Shown in pieces: positions 12,511 through 23,565 of a stretch of 64,000 nt of DNA (its first letter is position 1; each line of letters opens with the position of its first letter). The notes below the pieces were generated by a model. That model had not been told where the DNA came from. It saw only the letters and a program-made list of their open reading frames with translations, and ran no database searches. A program made the translations under genes and the position numbers. The stretch comes from Dipteronia dyeriana (Eukaryota; Streptophyta; Magnoliopsida; Sapindales; Sapindaceae), in contig CM065297.1 of the NCBI GenBank assembly GCA_032871835.1, positions 95,129,052 to 95,193,051 of the forward strand. Direction: 5' to 3'.

Positions 12511-13075
12511 GTATTCGGACTGGAGAGAATAATGTTCATCAGTAGGAACTACTTTAGTCTTGGTTTTTTGCTTCCTGAATAAAGTACCGTTTCAAAAAAA
12601 GTATATCGAAAAGTTGACCAGATGGGTATTAGACCGAATAGATAGGTAAAAAAAATTTCTTTGAAATTTTAAAAACCATCTCTTTTCCTTTTGTTTCCCA
12701 AACCCATCTGCAACACCTTTTGATGACAGATTAGAAAGGTAAAAGTTGAAATCTAAATCGCCCCTGTCAACCTCAGAAACTCCAATCCCATGAAAGTTCT
12801 GCAACACAAAACCTTGATAGTCCCTTATGTGATACCTTAGCCTCTCCTCTTTTCTTGTTTCTACCTATGTTCCACGAAAAGTCAGAAACCCTAAATAAAA
12901 ATACAAACCACAGGTCCTCCTTTCTTGACAAAGGTTCTTTCTTGTTCCAGGTGTGGCATATACCCACGATAATTCGAAATTTAAATAGCTTTGAAGCCTT
13001 TGCCTTCTCCGACTCTTGCTTTGGTGTTTTAATAAAATATGTTGTTTCAAAAAAAAAAAGCTACAAGCATTAAAA
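12511..13075. other. Spacer between the two arms of the inverted repeat
   Basis: This stretch matches neither P nor Q blocks until about 13010, where P-block sequence begins in inverted orientation (ctttggtgttttaataaaat). Short frames on both strands between 12590 and 12970 are less AT-rich than the surroundings, but I recognise no domain. It would be the loop of a transcript spanning both arms. Confidence 0.5.
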
Positions 13076-13736
13076 TGTTTTCAAAACAATAAAGAGGGAG
13101 AGAGATACTGGGAGGGAGGAAAATATTAGCAGTCCTAAGAAGAAGAGAGGTACTCTTATTTCTTCAATTTGTTTAATTTTTTTATTTGTTTTTCTTTCGT
13201 TGTTATGTTTTTGTTGCATATGTTTTACTGCTCTGCAATGTTGTTGTTTTTCAAACTTTATTTGTTTAATAATAATAAAAAACATAACAAATATTAGTTT
13301 TCCAGCTTCTTTTATTGTTCTTTCTCCTTTGTTATGTTTATGTTTTTGTATCCTATTTGTATTTTTTTTTATAACTAGAAAAAAAAAACAGAAACAAAAC
13401 AATGTTTGTATATTACTCGTTTAGCCAGAGTTTTAATAACATACCAACGGTATTGACAGAAGACAAATATTTTTATTTTTTCAACTTTTTTTTATTTGAT
13501 TGTCTTTTGTTGTTCTGTTCGGTTGTTTTTGTTTTTATACTCTGTAATATTTTTGTTTTTCCAGCTTCCTTTGTTTAATAAAAAAAACAAATATTTATAA
13601 TAAACAAGAAGAATATTGATATTTTTCTGGCTTCCTTTGTTATTCTGACCTGGTGATTTTTGTTTCTATGTCTTGTTTGTATGTTCGTCGTTTCACCAGT
13701 GTTTACTTTAATAAAATCATATTGTTAAAAATATAT

Positions 13737-14158
13737 GGGCAATTACCAATTAGGTCCTGGACTTTTTTTAAAATTTCAAGTTGTTTACGACTTTTACAAA
13801 AGTGACCAAACTTGTATAGAAAATGGGACAACATGATTGGATGGCCTCACCACTTAGCGGTGAGACCGTTCCACACAATATTTCTCCACTTAATAAATCC
13901 AAAAGTAGAAATCAATCACACCCGTCCATTCCATCCTTAATAAATCTAGTTGTTCCCAATAATTTTCTTCTCATAGTGATTTTAAGAGAAAGCTCTGCCT
14001 TCTTTTTCTTCAGTTTCCACAGGTGCTCTGTTTTGCTAGTTGTATTTGCCTTGGTTAATTTTTCCAAGTCTTTACAGGGTTTTAGCATTCTTCGTTTTGA
14101 ATGTGTTTTTAGTAGATCACATGTCCATTCTCTCCTTGATAAATCAAACCCTTCCTAA
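13737..14158 (+). repeat. Right-arm-specific module, first long copy
   Basis: The module starts atgggcaattaccaattagg and contains a phrase resembling gggacaacatgattggatgg, ccacttagcggtgagacc, then TTTTCTTCAGTTTCCACAGGTG-like pyrimidine-rich DNA that resembles a splice acceptor. A near copy lies at 14986-15408. Shortened versions with only the first 80-100 bp follow at 16253, 16746 and 17250. It links a Q end to an inverted P block. I see no protein domain; a captured promoter/5' leader is possible. Confidence 0.5.
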
Positions 14159-14985
14159 GAGTCTCTTCTTCTCGAAGTTGTGGTTTTAAGAGAAAGATCC
14201 AAGCTTTTAAGTGCTTTGGTTTCTTTTTGAAGCTTTAAAGAGTTTGATTTGTCCTTTTGTTTTGACTGTGTTGTTGGCTGTTTCTTGCTTTGGTGTTTTA
14301 ATAAAATCTGTTGTTTCAAAAAAAAAAAAAGCTCCAAACATTAAAGTGTTTTCAAAATAATAAAGAGGGAGAGAGTTAATGGGATGGAGGAAAATGTTGG
14401 CAGTCCCGAGAAGAATAGAGGTATTCATATTTCTTCAATTTGTTTAATTTTTTTTATTTGTTTTTCTTTTGCTGTTATGTTTTGGTTGTAAATGTTTTAT
14501 TGTTCTGCAATATTGTTATTTTTCAAGCTTTCTTTGTTTAATAATAATAAAAACATAACAAATATTGATAATCTGAAATATTTTCCAGCTTCCTTTGTTG
14601 TTATTTCTCCCATGTTTGGTTTATGTTTTTGTGTCATGTTTGTATTTTTTTTAACAAGAAGCAAAAAAACAGAAACAAAACAGTGTTTGTATGTTACTCG
14701 TCTAGCCAGAGTTTTAATAACATACCAACAACATTAACAGAAGACAAATATTCTTATTTTTTTAACTTTTTTTATTTTTTTTATTTGATTGTCTTTTTTG
14801 TTTTGTTTGGTTGTTTTTGCTTTTATACTCTGTAATGTTTTTATTTTTCCAGCTTCCTTTGTTTAATTAAAAAATAACAAATAATTATAGTAAACAGGAA
14901 GAATATTGATATTTTTTCTAGCTTCCTTTGTTGTTCTGGTATGGCCAGTGCTTGCTTTAATAAAATCGTATTGTTAAAAAAAATA

Positions 14986-15408
14986 TGAAATTACTAATTT
15001 TGTTCTGGACTTTTTTTAAAATTCTAAGTTGGTTGCGATTTTTACAAAAGTGACCAAACTTGTGTGGAAAATGGGACAACATGATTGGATAGTCTTACCA
15101 CTTAGCGGTGAGACCTTTCCACACAATATTTATCCACTTAATAAATCCAAAAGTAGAAACCAATCACACCCATCCATTCCATCCTTAATAAATCCAGGCG
15201 TTCCTAAGTCTTTTTTTTTCTCAGAGTGATTTTAAGAGAAAGATCTGTCTTCATTTTCTTCAGTTTCCACAGGTGCTCTGCTTTGCTAGCTATGTTCGCC
15301 TTGGTTTATTTTCTCAGGTCTTTGCAGGGTTTTGACATTTTTTGTTTTAAATGTGTTGTTAGTAGATCACCTGTCCATTCCCTTCTTGATAAATCTAACC
15401 CTTCCTAA
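14986..15408 (+). repeat. Right-arm-specific module, second long copy
   Basis: This is a diverged duplicate of 13737-14158 in the same position relative to neighbouring blocks. It shares ccacttagcggtgagacc, cagtttccacaggtgctctg and agtagatcac, with many substitutions, showing that P, Q and this module amplified together as a larger unit of about 1.25 kb. Confidence 0.6.
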
Positions 15409-17692
15409 GAGTCTCTTCTTCTCCAAGTTGTGATTTTAGGAGAAAGATCCAAGCTTTTAAGTGTTTTGATTTCTTTTTGAAACTTTAAAAAGTTTGGTTT
15501 GCCCTTTTGTTTTGACTGTGTTATTAGTCGTTTCTTGCTTTGGTGCTTCAATAAAATCTGTTGTTTAAAAAAAAGTTTCAAGCATTAAATTGTTTTCAAA
15601 GAAATGAAGAGGGAGAGAGATATTAGGAGGGAGGAAAATGTTGGCAGTCCCAAGAAGAATAGAGGTATTCTTATTTCTTCAATTTGTTTAATTTTTTTTA
15701 TTTGTTTGTCTTTTATTATTATGCTTTGGTTGTTTTTGTTTTACTGCTCTACAATGTTGTTGTTTTTCAAGCTTTCTTAGTTTAATAATAATAAAAAACA
15801 TAACAAATATTGATAACATGAAAAATATTTCAGCTTCCTTTGTTGTTCTGTCTCCTCTGTTCTGTTTATGTTTTTGTGTCATGTTTGTGTTTTTTTTTTA
15901 CAACGAGGAAAAAAAATGTTTGTATATTACTCGTCTAGCCAGAATTTTAATAGCATACCAACAACACTAACAATATACAAATATTCTTATTTCTTCAATT
16001 TTTTGTAATTTTTGTAATTTGTTTGTCTTTTGTTGTTCTATTCAGTTGTTTTTTCTTTTATGCTCTGTAATATTTTTTGTTTTTCCAGCTTCCTTTGTTT
16101 AATAAAAAAAATATTTATAACAAACAAAAAGAATATTGATGTTTTTCAAGCTTTTTTTGTTGTTATGGCTTGGTGTCTTTTGTTTCTATGTCCTGTTTGT
16201 ATATTCATCAGCTAGTCAGTGCTTGTTTTAATAAAATCGTATTGTTAAAAAAATATGGGCAATTACCAATTAGGTCCTGGACTTTTTCTATAATTTCAAG
16301 TTATTTGTGACTTTTGCAAAAGTGACTAAATTGGTCATCACATTGTTTTTGTGTCCTGTTTGTATTTTTATTTTTTTTTACAATGAGAAGAAAAAAATAG
16401 AAATAGAACAATGTTTGTATGTTACTCATCTAGCCAGAGTTTTAATAACATACCAACAATACTAACAAAAGACAAATATTCTTATTTCTTTAAAAAAAAA
16501 CAATAAAATCTATTTGTTTGTTTTTTGTTGTTATGTTTGGTTATTTTTGCTTTTATGCTCTGAAATGTTTTTGGTTTTCCAACTTCCTTTGTTTAATAAA
16601 AAAAATGTAGCAAACAGAAAGAATATTAATATTTTTCCAACTTCCTTTGTTGTTCTGGTCTGATGACTTTTGTTTTTATATCCTATTTGTATGTTCATCG
16701 TCTGACCAGTGCTTGCTTTAATAAAATCGTATTGTTAAAAAAATATGGGCAATTACCAATTAGGTTCTAGACTTTTTTAAAAATTTCCAAGTTGTTTGTG
16801 ACTTTTATAAAAGTGACCAAATTGGTCATCATAATGTTTTTGTGTCTTGTTTGTATTTTTTTTTTACAACGAGAAAAAAAAAAACAGAAACAGATTAATG
16901 ATTGTATATTACTCATCTAGTCAGAATTTTAATAACATACCAACAACAATGATAAAAGATAAATATTCTTATTTCTTCAATTTTTTGTATATTTTTTAAT
17001 TTGTTTGTCTTTTGTTGTTCTGTTTGCTTGTTTTTGCTATTATACTCTGTAATGTTTTTGTTTTTCCAGCTTCATTCTTTTAATAAAAACAAAAACAAAA
17101 ACAAAAAATTATAGCAAACACAAAGAATATTGATATTTTTTCAACTTCCTTTGTTGTTCTGGCCTGGTGGCTTTTGTTTCTATGTCCTGTTTGTATGTTC
17201 ATTGTCTGGGCAGTGCTTGCTTTAATAAAATCGTATTATTAAAAAAATATGGGAAACTACCAATTAAGTCCTGGATTTTTTTTAAATTTTCAAATTGTTT
17301 GTGACTTTTACAAAAGTGTCCAAATTGGCTCTCACAATGTTTTTGTGTCCTGTTTGTATTATTTTTTTTGACAACGAGAAAAAAAAACAGAGCAATGTTT
17401 GTATGTTACTCGTCTAGTTAGAGTTTTAATAACATACCAACAACACTGACAAACGATAAATATTCTTATTTCTTCAATTTTTTGAATTTTTTTTATTTGT
17501 TTATCTTTTGTTGTTTTGTTCGGCTGTTTTTTATTATATGCTCTGTAATGTTTTTGTTTTTTCAGTTTCCTTTGTTTAATAAAAAAAAATAGCAAACAGG
17601 AAGAATATTGATTTTTTTCCAGCTTCATTTGTTGTTCTAGCTTGGTGGTTTTTGTTTCTATGTCTTGTTCGTATGTTCATCGACCCAAATCC

Positions 17693-18062
17693 TAGACAAA
17701 ACATTAAATATTTCATTGACCCACTTTTCACTCTATTTCATTTTTAACTAATTCCAAAAATGGTAATTTTTTATTACAATTTTTAATTTTATTTTTTTTA
17801 CAATTTAAATACTACATTAATTAGGATAAAGCAATCATACTAATATGACAGTACTAATAACAAAAACTCAAATCATGAACAAAACATTAAATATTTCATT
17901 AACCCACATTTCACACTCTTTTATTTTCAACTAATTCCAAAAATGGTAATTTTTTTATTACAATTTTTTTTTTTTTTTTTTTACAATTTAAATACTATAT
18001 TAATTAGGATAAAACAATCATACTAATATGACAATACTATTAACATAAACTTAAATCGTGGT
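17693..18062. repeat. Tandem duplication, period 183 bp
   Basis: Two copies of an AT-rich unit begin with acaaaacattaaatatttca at 17696 and 17879. Both contain ctaattccaaaaatggtaat and aatcatactaatatgaca. The second copy has a longer T run and about a dozen changes. Confidence 0.85.
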
Positions 18063-18321
18063 TGTTAATTAGAACTCAATTTCCATACAAACAGTAAATA
18101 TCACCAAACTACATTCACATTGAACAGAACAATGTTTTAAATAATATTATCTTTTATAATTTTTTTTTTTTTTAAAGTTAGAATATCAATCACGATTCTT
18201 CTTTCTCTTACTTACTCTCTCACGCGGAATCTTCTCCGCTCTCTTTAAAACCTCAAACTCTCTAATCTCCCTTCTCTCTTGTCGAACTCCCTTTCACTCT
18301 TTTTCTCTCCTAGTTTTCTCC
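18063..18321 (+). other. Pyrimidine-rich leader-like sequence, LINE target
   Basis: From 18190 the plus strand is rich in CTCT motifs. After the LINE at 18333-19045 it resumes at 19046 with similar CT-rich DNA and reaches accgggtaagg near 19141, a plausible splice donor. The look is of a plant 5' untranslated exon, but no coding region follows. It may be a gene relic. Confidence 0.3.
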
Positions 18322-18396
18322 AGATTCAATTTTTTTTTTAAATTGCTATAATATTATTTAAAAGTCAAAAAGGCTATAAAGACAGCAAATAACCAA

Positions 18397-18433
18397 AAGC
18401 AAAGCCAAAGCCAAAGCCAAAGCCAAAGCCAAA
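18397..18433. repeat. Hexanucleotide repeat (AAAGCC)n in the LINE 3' UTR
   Basis: About six tandem aaagcc units lie inside the LINE 3' untranslated region. They create a spurious Phe-Gly open frame on the minus strand that is not a gene. Confidence 0.9.
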
Positions 18434-18675
18434 ACAGAAAACAAACAACCCAACAACAGCCACGCACGGCAAAGACACAAACCCAGGAAACACTAGAAAC
18501 AAAAGGAGACCAAAACACAAAAACAAATGAAAAGAAAGAACAAGTAGCCCCACCCAAACCGCAAAACACACCAGCCCAAACACAATGAAAGAAAACACAC
18601 TACAGCAGAAAGAACAACTCAGTCACAACCACCCCCACACCAAGAGACCAGCCAACACAAAGACTTAGATATCTC

Positions 18676-19029
18676 CTACTCCACAAAATCACCATTCGAG
18701 CTAGACCCCATTTTGGCCAAGCTATCCGCAAAGGAATTGAAGGCTCTAGAATAAAAAACGACCTCTATTTCTCTAAAAGTATCCAAGTTACCTTGAATAT
18801 CATAAATAGAGTTAATATTAGAAATATGGTCAAAGTCTCCTCTATTCACCCACGAAACAGCAGCCTTAGAATCACTTACCACCGAAATAACCTTGCCTTT
18901 AAGATCTATATTCGTTGTAACCAACTCAATCGCTTTCCGGACAACCAAAATCTCTATTGAATTCGAATCAGCTATCCCCACATAAAAAGAAAATAAGCAT
19001 AGAATTTTTCCATAGTTGTCACTTAACAA
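18676..19029 (-). pseudogene. LINE RNase H domain (ORF2 C-terminus), truncated
   Basis: The frame of about 117 residues shows the RNase H fold signatures of plant LINE ORF2: an acidic helix start around SNSIEILVVRKAIEL, the Asp in SVVSDSKAAVSW, and the C-terminal Asp in FYSRAFNSFADSLAKMG. The enzyme removes the RNA template after reverse transcription. Only this tail is present; the endonuclease and reverse transcriptase were lost by 5' truncation, and there is no natural Met at the beginning. It ends just before the 3' UTR. Confidence 0.85.
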
Positions 19030-19140
19030 TATCTAAGTGTTTCTTAGATTCAATTTCTTCCTCCATCTCTCTCTCTCTCAACCTTAATAATTTCTTCAAG
19101 TGATTTTGAGATTCGATTTGCTTGCAACGAAGATCTTTCA

Positions 19141-19325
19141 ACCGGGTAAGGATTTTTTAATTTAACAAAAAAAAAACATTTGACAAAAAATTAGGGTTTA
19201 GGTTTTTTTATTAATTTGACAGATTAAAAAAAAAATAAACCGGGTACACGGATTTTTTAATTTATTAAATTCTTTTAAAAAGTTAAAAAAAATGGTTTAG
19301 GTTTTTTTTTATTTGACAGATTTTA
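19141..19325. repeat. Tandem duplication of about 97 bp
   Basis: Two copies begin accgggta near 19141 and near 19238. Each contains attttttaattta and a shared tail resembling gtttaggttttttt then atttgacagatt. A third partial start (accaggtataaccgggta) follows near 19350. Confidence 0.7.
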
Positions 19326-19339
19326 ATTTTTTAAAAAAA

Positions 19340-19475
19340 TAAATAAATAAACCAGGTATAACCGGGTAACCGGGTATACCCGGATCCAGTTCTGACAAAA
19401 CCGGTCGGGTATACGGGAATTCCGGCCTGGGTAAGACCGGATACCTGACCCGACCGGATAAAATTGTCATCTCTA
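19340..19475. mobile_element. Degenerate hAT-type MITE end
   Basis: The segment is GC-rich with repeated GGGTA/ACCCG motifs and finishes aaattgtcatctcta near 19473. That closely resembles the end (aaattgtcatcccta) of the well-preserved element at 28014-28601. The opposite end was not found, so it is truncated or heavily diverged. Confidence 0.45.
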
Positions 19476-19610
19476 TGTTTCACCAACTAGTCCTCCAAGC
19501 TTCAAGAAAAGCGATAAATACCAGTAACCTGTCAGAAGACCCATAACATTAATCCAAGCAATCCTTGCTTGAGAAACAAACGAATTAGGCCATCGATTCA
19601 TCGAAATGAA
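19476..19610 (-). pseudogene. Possible LINE ORF1 (DUF4283-like) fragment
   Basis: On the minus strand a frame reads NRWPNSFVSQARIAWINVM followed by FLKLGGLVGET, resembling the DUF4283 region of plant LINE ORF1 proteins, which carries a conserved (R/S)-x-A-W-x-x-x-x-G-L pattern and a later G-x-x-x-G-E. Flanking frames are broken and the hAT remnant abuts the left side. Only about 45 residues are recognisable. Confidence 0.35.
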
Positions 19611-20654
19611 ATTATGAATACATCATCCTTAAAGAAAGGATTCATAATAAAACCTTTTTTATTATAAACTGATTCGAACACCCACAACACCATTTTATCA
19701 CCTAAGTAAGACGACGAAAAAAGGAATCCTCTAGAGCTCAATCTACTATTAACACCGGAAACATTTGAGAAAAATATAAACTCTTCTAAGAAAAAAATAT
19801 ACCATTAGTCTATGCTCTTAATGTGGAAGGAAATTGAAACAAATATTATGGTGTGTATAATATTAATCTAGGGGGGTGAATAGATTTTAAACAATGTTAC
19901 CAAATTTTCGTTAATGGACAAGTTGACGAAAATACCCCTAGCTAGTTACAATAATATCACAAGTGTAATAAGTGCGGAAATAGTAATGACACTTGAGATA
20001 TACGTGGAAACCCTCCAAATGGAAAAAACCACGGGCTGATAAGTGCGCCACACTCGAACCTCGAATTCACTAATGGCAAAGGAATGCTTGCGATTTAAGC
20101 TACCTACTCCCGGAAGCAACACAAGTCTTACTTCTCAATGAAGAGATAAAATGGCCTATGTGAATATATGATGATATTCAAAGAACAAACAAGGCTAGGA
20201 AACCTTATATGCTTATCTAGGATTATGAGATGACAATTAATGCAATCCTAGATATCAAGAGCTAAATGACATGTTCAAAAAGCTTAGTTAAACATAGATC
20301 AAACAATCCTATGAAGCAATCACAATACAACAATCAATCATGTCATCACAACAATCTCTAATTTGTATCTAGAATATGTTCTAAGAGCATACAAATAATT
20401 AAAGAGATGGCTTAGCAAGCAAAACACTTAACTTGTAAGCAGATAGTGAAAAACTTACCAAACAAGATGTGATGAAGCAAAACAATCCATTGATGCACTC
20501 TAAATGATCTTAGATGATGCAAGATGAAGTTTTTATGCACATGGGAATTCTTTGAGTGTTTAAAGATGAGTTCTTGGAAGAGTTTTCCTTTTGAAATGTG
20601 TTCTAAGAAAAAGATATGATGTTCTGAACTCTTACACGGCCTGAATACAAAGAG

Positions 20655-20655
<1 letters not shown>

Positions 20656-20687
<32 letters not shown>
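20656..20687. repeat. AT microsatellite
   Basis: A run of (AT)n of about 30 bp lies inside the 1.6 kb insertion. Confidence 0.9.
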
Positions 20688-20689
<2 letters not shown>

Positions 20690-20740
20690 TTTCAACCAAA
20701 GTGATGTCGTTTTGGAAAAAACGTTCTAGCTTCCGCTATG

Positions 20741-21034
20741 TGCGCTGGTCAAGTAGCGCACCACCAGCGCACAGCCTAAATTTTCAATAGGCGCTGGTCG
20801 AGTGGCGCAGCACAGTGGCGCAGCACAGTGGCGCATGACATGCTACGATCCACTGGAATGTTACGTTGGTGAGACTGTGCTAGTCGAGTAGCGCACCACC
20901 AGCGCACTGCCCACTTTTTCAACATTGCACTGGTGCAGTGGCACATGACAAGCGATGATCCACTGGAATGTTAAGCTGGTGAGGCTGCGCTAGTCGAGTA
21001 GCACACCACCAGCGCAATGCCCACTTTTTCAACA
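20741..21034. repeat. GC-rich minisatellite
   Basis: The core gtagcgcaccaccagcgca recurs three times (near 20753, 20887 and 20998, the last with one change), spaced about 110-135 bp. Between cores are repeats resembling gatccactggaatgtta and gtggcgcagcaca. The unit is partly self-complementary (tgcgctgg / ccagcgca), so a single strand could fold. Confidence 0.8.
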
Positions 21035-21710
21035 CTCAAACACACAAAATCAACAAGTCCTAGAGTGATGAAAATGCATCCTATACTAATGCCTATCATG
21101 ACATAAAACTTTAATTACAATATGCATATGAATTAACAAGAGTCATTTAAACCAAAATGCACACAAGTATAAACACACAACATGTATGAATAAGAGTTGT
21201 GCATGAATTTGTGAGTGTGTGCAACTATCTCTTCAAAGCAAGTAAGCACAAGAATTTTACCTTTGGTGCTCCTCCTCTTGAGGTCTTGAGAGCCTAAGCT
21301 ACCCTTACATAAACCTCAAAAATATGATTTGTTCACAAAATGAGCCAATCAATAAATGAAGACTTTACAGAAGTAAATGTAACGCCAAGTCCACGTACAA
21401 TATATACCATTAGTCTTCCAAGAAAAATTAACCCCCATCAGTGAAATTTGAATTAGAGAATTTAAAAACTCGTATACAACATCCAATTAGTTAGCCCATA
21501 TATCAATTGATTAAAATGATTAATTAATATAGGCCAAAACCGCAAATAGCCTTAAAATATGGGGAGTATTCAAAGATGTTATTTCTCAATAATTTCACTA
21601 TTTTTATCCAAGAGAAATGGTTTTTGGATAAAAATACCCTTAGTGAATTTATGACATGTGAAAGAAAGATTTTTCTTTAATCATCTTCATCAATCTCCAT
21701 TGATAGAGGT

Positions 21711-21850
21711 TTAACAAACCTCAATCAATGGAAGTATGTGATAGAGGATTGTTCGACATTTACCGATAGAGGTTTGTTCGACCTCTATCAATGGAGGTCT
21801 ACAAGCAAACCACCATTGATGGCACCATTGATGGAGGTTTGTTCGATCTC
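21711..21850. repeat. Short direct and inverted repeats of a gaggtttgttcga phrase
   Basis: Variants of atagaggtttgttcgacctc and its complement occur about five times in 140 bp, just upstream of the hairpin at 21889-22014. There is no coding potential. Confidence 0.6.
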
Positions 21851-21888
21851 CATCTGATTTTTTTTTCCAGATCTTCAAATGGAGATAT

Positions 21889-22014
21889 GTTTTTAGAAAC
21901 TTTACACGGTGAAATATCAACATTATTACACGATGAAATATCAACATCGTATAATGATGTTAATATTTCATCGTGCAGTCATACTAATATTTATCGTGTA
22001 AAGTTTCTGAAAAC
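21889..22014. repeat. Long foldback hairpin
   Basis: The outer stem 21889-21908 pairs with 21995-22014 (20 bp, one mismatch). The inner stem 21929-21948 pairs with 21956-21975 (20 bp, one mismatch) around a 7-base loop. The intervening arms are about 20 nt each. The whole is about 126 bp, within the size range of plant miRNA-like or MITE foldbacks. Confidence 0.8.
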
Positions 22015-22070
22015 ATTTTCAAATGACTTTTGAGAGGAAAAACGTTATCAAATTTTTGCCCATAATATAC

Positions 22071-23565
22071 TGTTAGAATCGTTTCGGCAATGGAAACAAT
22101 ATTTCGAGTAGAGAAAATTGTAGAGAGAGAAACACAAATGAATGAGAGAAACAAGAAAAATCTATGAAGAGAGAGAAAATGTCAATGGAAATTCAAGTTA
22201 TTAAAATTGATGAAAGTAAAAACTTAAATTTGATGAAAGTAAAAACTTAAATTTGATGAGAGAGAAAACTTGGGATACTAAATCCTATTTTAATTTGGTT
22301 GCCACTAGAACTTGAACCTATGACCTTTAGGATTAAAATAATCTATATTATTTTTTAATCCTTTTGCATTAGTTATTGTTTAGACATGTACCCTCATATT
22401 AATAATTAAATAATTATTAATATATTTCAATTTTTAATATATTAATCAAATAATCAAATTATTTAATTAGTTCCTTGAATTTATTCGTGTCACTTTTGTA
22501 ACACAATTAATTGGACTATCCAATTAATTTAACCATGACCCTTGTTATCAATAATCATAAAGGGCTAACTAGGGGACCTAATGAACCCACGGTTTTGAGC
22601 TCCAATAATACTTAGAAATATTAATTAAACTCATCAATTAATATTCCATGATTATTAACCTCAGAGTTACTCTACTAAAAAACTGAGGCTGCACTCTCGA
22701 AACTGCAAATGTATTACACAGACTAAAATCTCAGTGTCCATCAATATTTCTATTACATATTATATGTTCCTCCACGAGTAGTTCATAATTCGACCAGGTC
22801 ATAAAGTCCGTTACATCTCTCTAATTATTTCTTTTCCTTTAAGTACCATTGATTCTCTAATGAACAATTATATCATGTCTTCCATTACGAAAGAAGGAGA
22901 GCGTTCTTAATTGTTTAAGTTCGGAATCAACCCTTAAGGAAACTACTCCTCAACTTCCGTAAGAAGGAGTGGATTCCTCTATTGTGTGTGAACCTTCCTA
23001 AACCGTGATTCCAAGATACAGAGCTATTAATCGGAAATATTACTCTGATCTCACCCATAGTATGTCAAAAGCCACAATCCAACTTGAAGGGGTTAATAAG
23101 ACACTCAGGATTAAGATCACCCATATACAACCATTATTTATCGATATACATGAATCTCTTCATTTAACGGATCTTAGTTAGATATTCATATAGATCGTGG
23201 TCATGTCCTATATGATTTCATCATATAAGGTGCATCCATTCCTACGTCACTACATGAGTAGTCTAAGATAAGATCACCGTACATTACAAAATGTATCGCA
23301 GTTGTAGCTTAGCCACAAATAAAGTATCCAGTTTTATTTGCTTTCTACAAACTCTTTAGATTACACGTCTCAAACTGAATCCCTTTGTATATGACACTTA
23401 TATACTCAACTTGAGATTACATCATGTAATCTTGAATGTTTTGCACACATGATATAAGAGTACAGATGTTAATAAATCAATATTTATAGAATGAAAAACT
23501 AACTTTTTTTATTTATGTTTTTATAACATTTACATATTACGAACTTTATGGCATAAACACCAACA
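22071..23565 (-). repeat. Solo-LTR-like block (about 1.5 kb)
   Basis: The block starts TGTTAGAATCG and ends CACCAACA, so both strands begin TGTTRG and end in CA. Read on the minus strand it starts TGTTGGTGTTTATGCC, a form common at copia LTR starts. There is no coding frame and no PBS or polypurine tract beside it. The flanking five bases (tatac and tctat) do not match, so insertion history is unclear; orientation is an inference. Confidence 0.5.

Larger units (their letters stand above)
13076..17690 (-). repeat. Right arm of the giant inverted-repeat array
   Basis: The P and Q blocks of the left arm recur here as reverse complements. P-type blocks are near 13010-13150, 14160-14425 and 15410-15675. 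Q-type blocks are near 13150-13730, 14430-14985, 15680-16250, 16340-16740, 16840-17240 and 17340-17690; the last three are shorter (about 500 bp period). Q-block ends carry taataaaatcgtattgtta near 14957, 16219, 16720 and 17223. After several Q ends comes a segment not seen in the left arm, starting with ggcaattaccaattaggtcc. Confidence 0.8.
18333..19045 (-). mobile_element. 5'-truncated LINE (non-LTR retrotransposon)
   Basis: The 3' end of a plant L1-type LINE lies on the minus strand. From right to left: an RNase H-coding end, a 3' untranslated region of about 330 bp, and a poly-A tail (poly-T on the plus strand at 18331-18339). It is flanked by an 11-bp direct repeat, agattcaattt at 18322-18332 and 19046-19056, the target-site duplication made by target-primed reverse transcription. 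The 5' truncation at about 19045 is typical of LINE copies. Confidence 0.85.
19812..21402. mobile_element. 1.6 kb insertion flanked by 14-bp direct repeats, class unknown
   Basis: The 14-mer tataccattagtct occurs at 19798-19811 and again at 21403-21416, as expected of a target-site duplication. The inside is non-coding. It begins with a G-run phrase (ctaggggggtgaatagat), has ggaaaaaaccacgggctg near 20019, a TA microsatellite and a GC-rich minisatellite. A 14-bp duplication would suit LINE/SINE-type retroposition, but there is no clear poly-A tail, RT domain or terminal inverted repeat. Confidence 0.5.

Noticed and set aside
18354..18598. Open frames with a Phe-Gly-rich run that looks like a nucleoporin or antifreeze repeat.
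   Set aside because: The run comes from the aaagcc hexanucleotide repeat inside the 3' UTR of the LINE.
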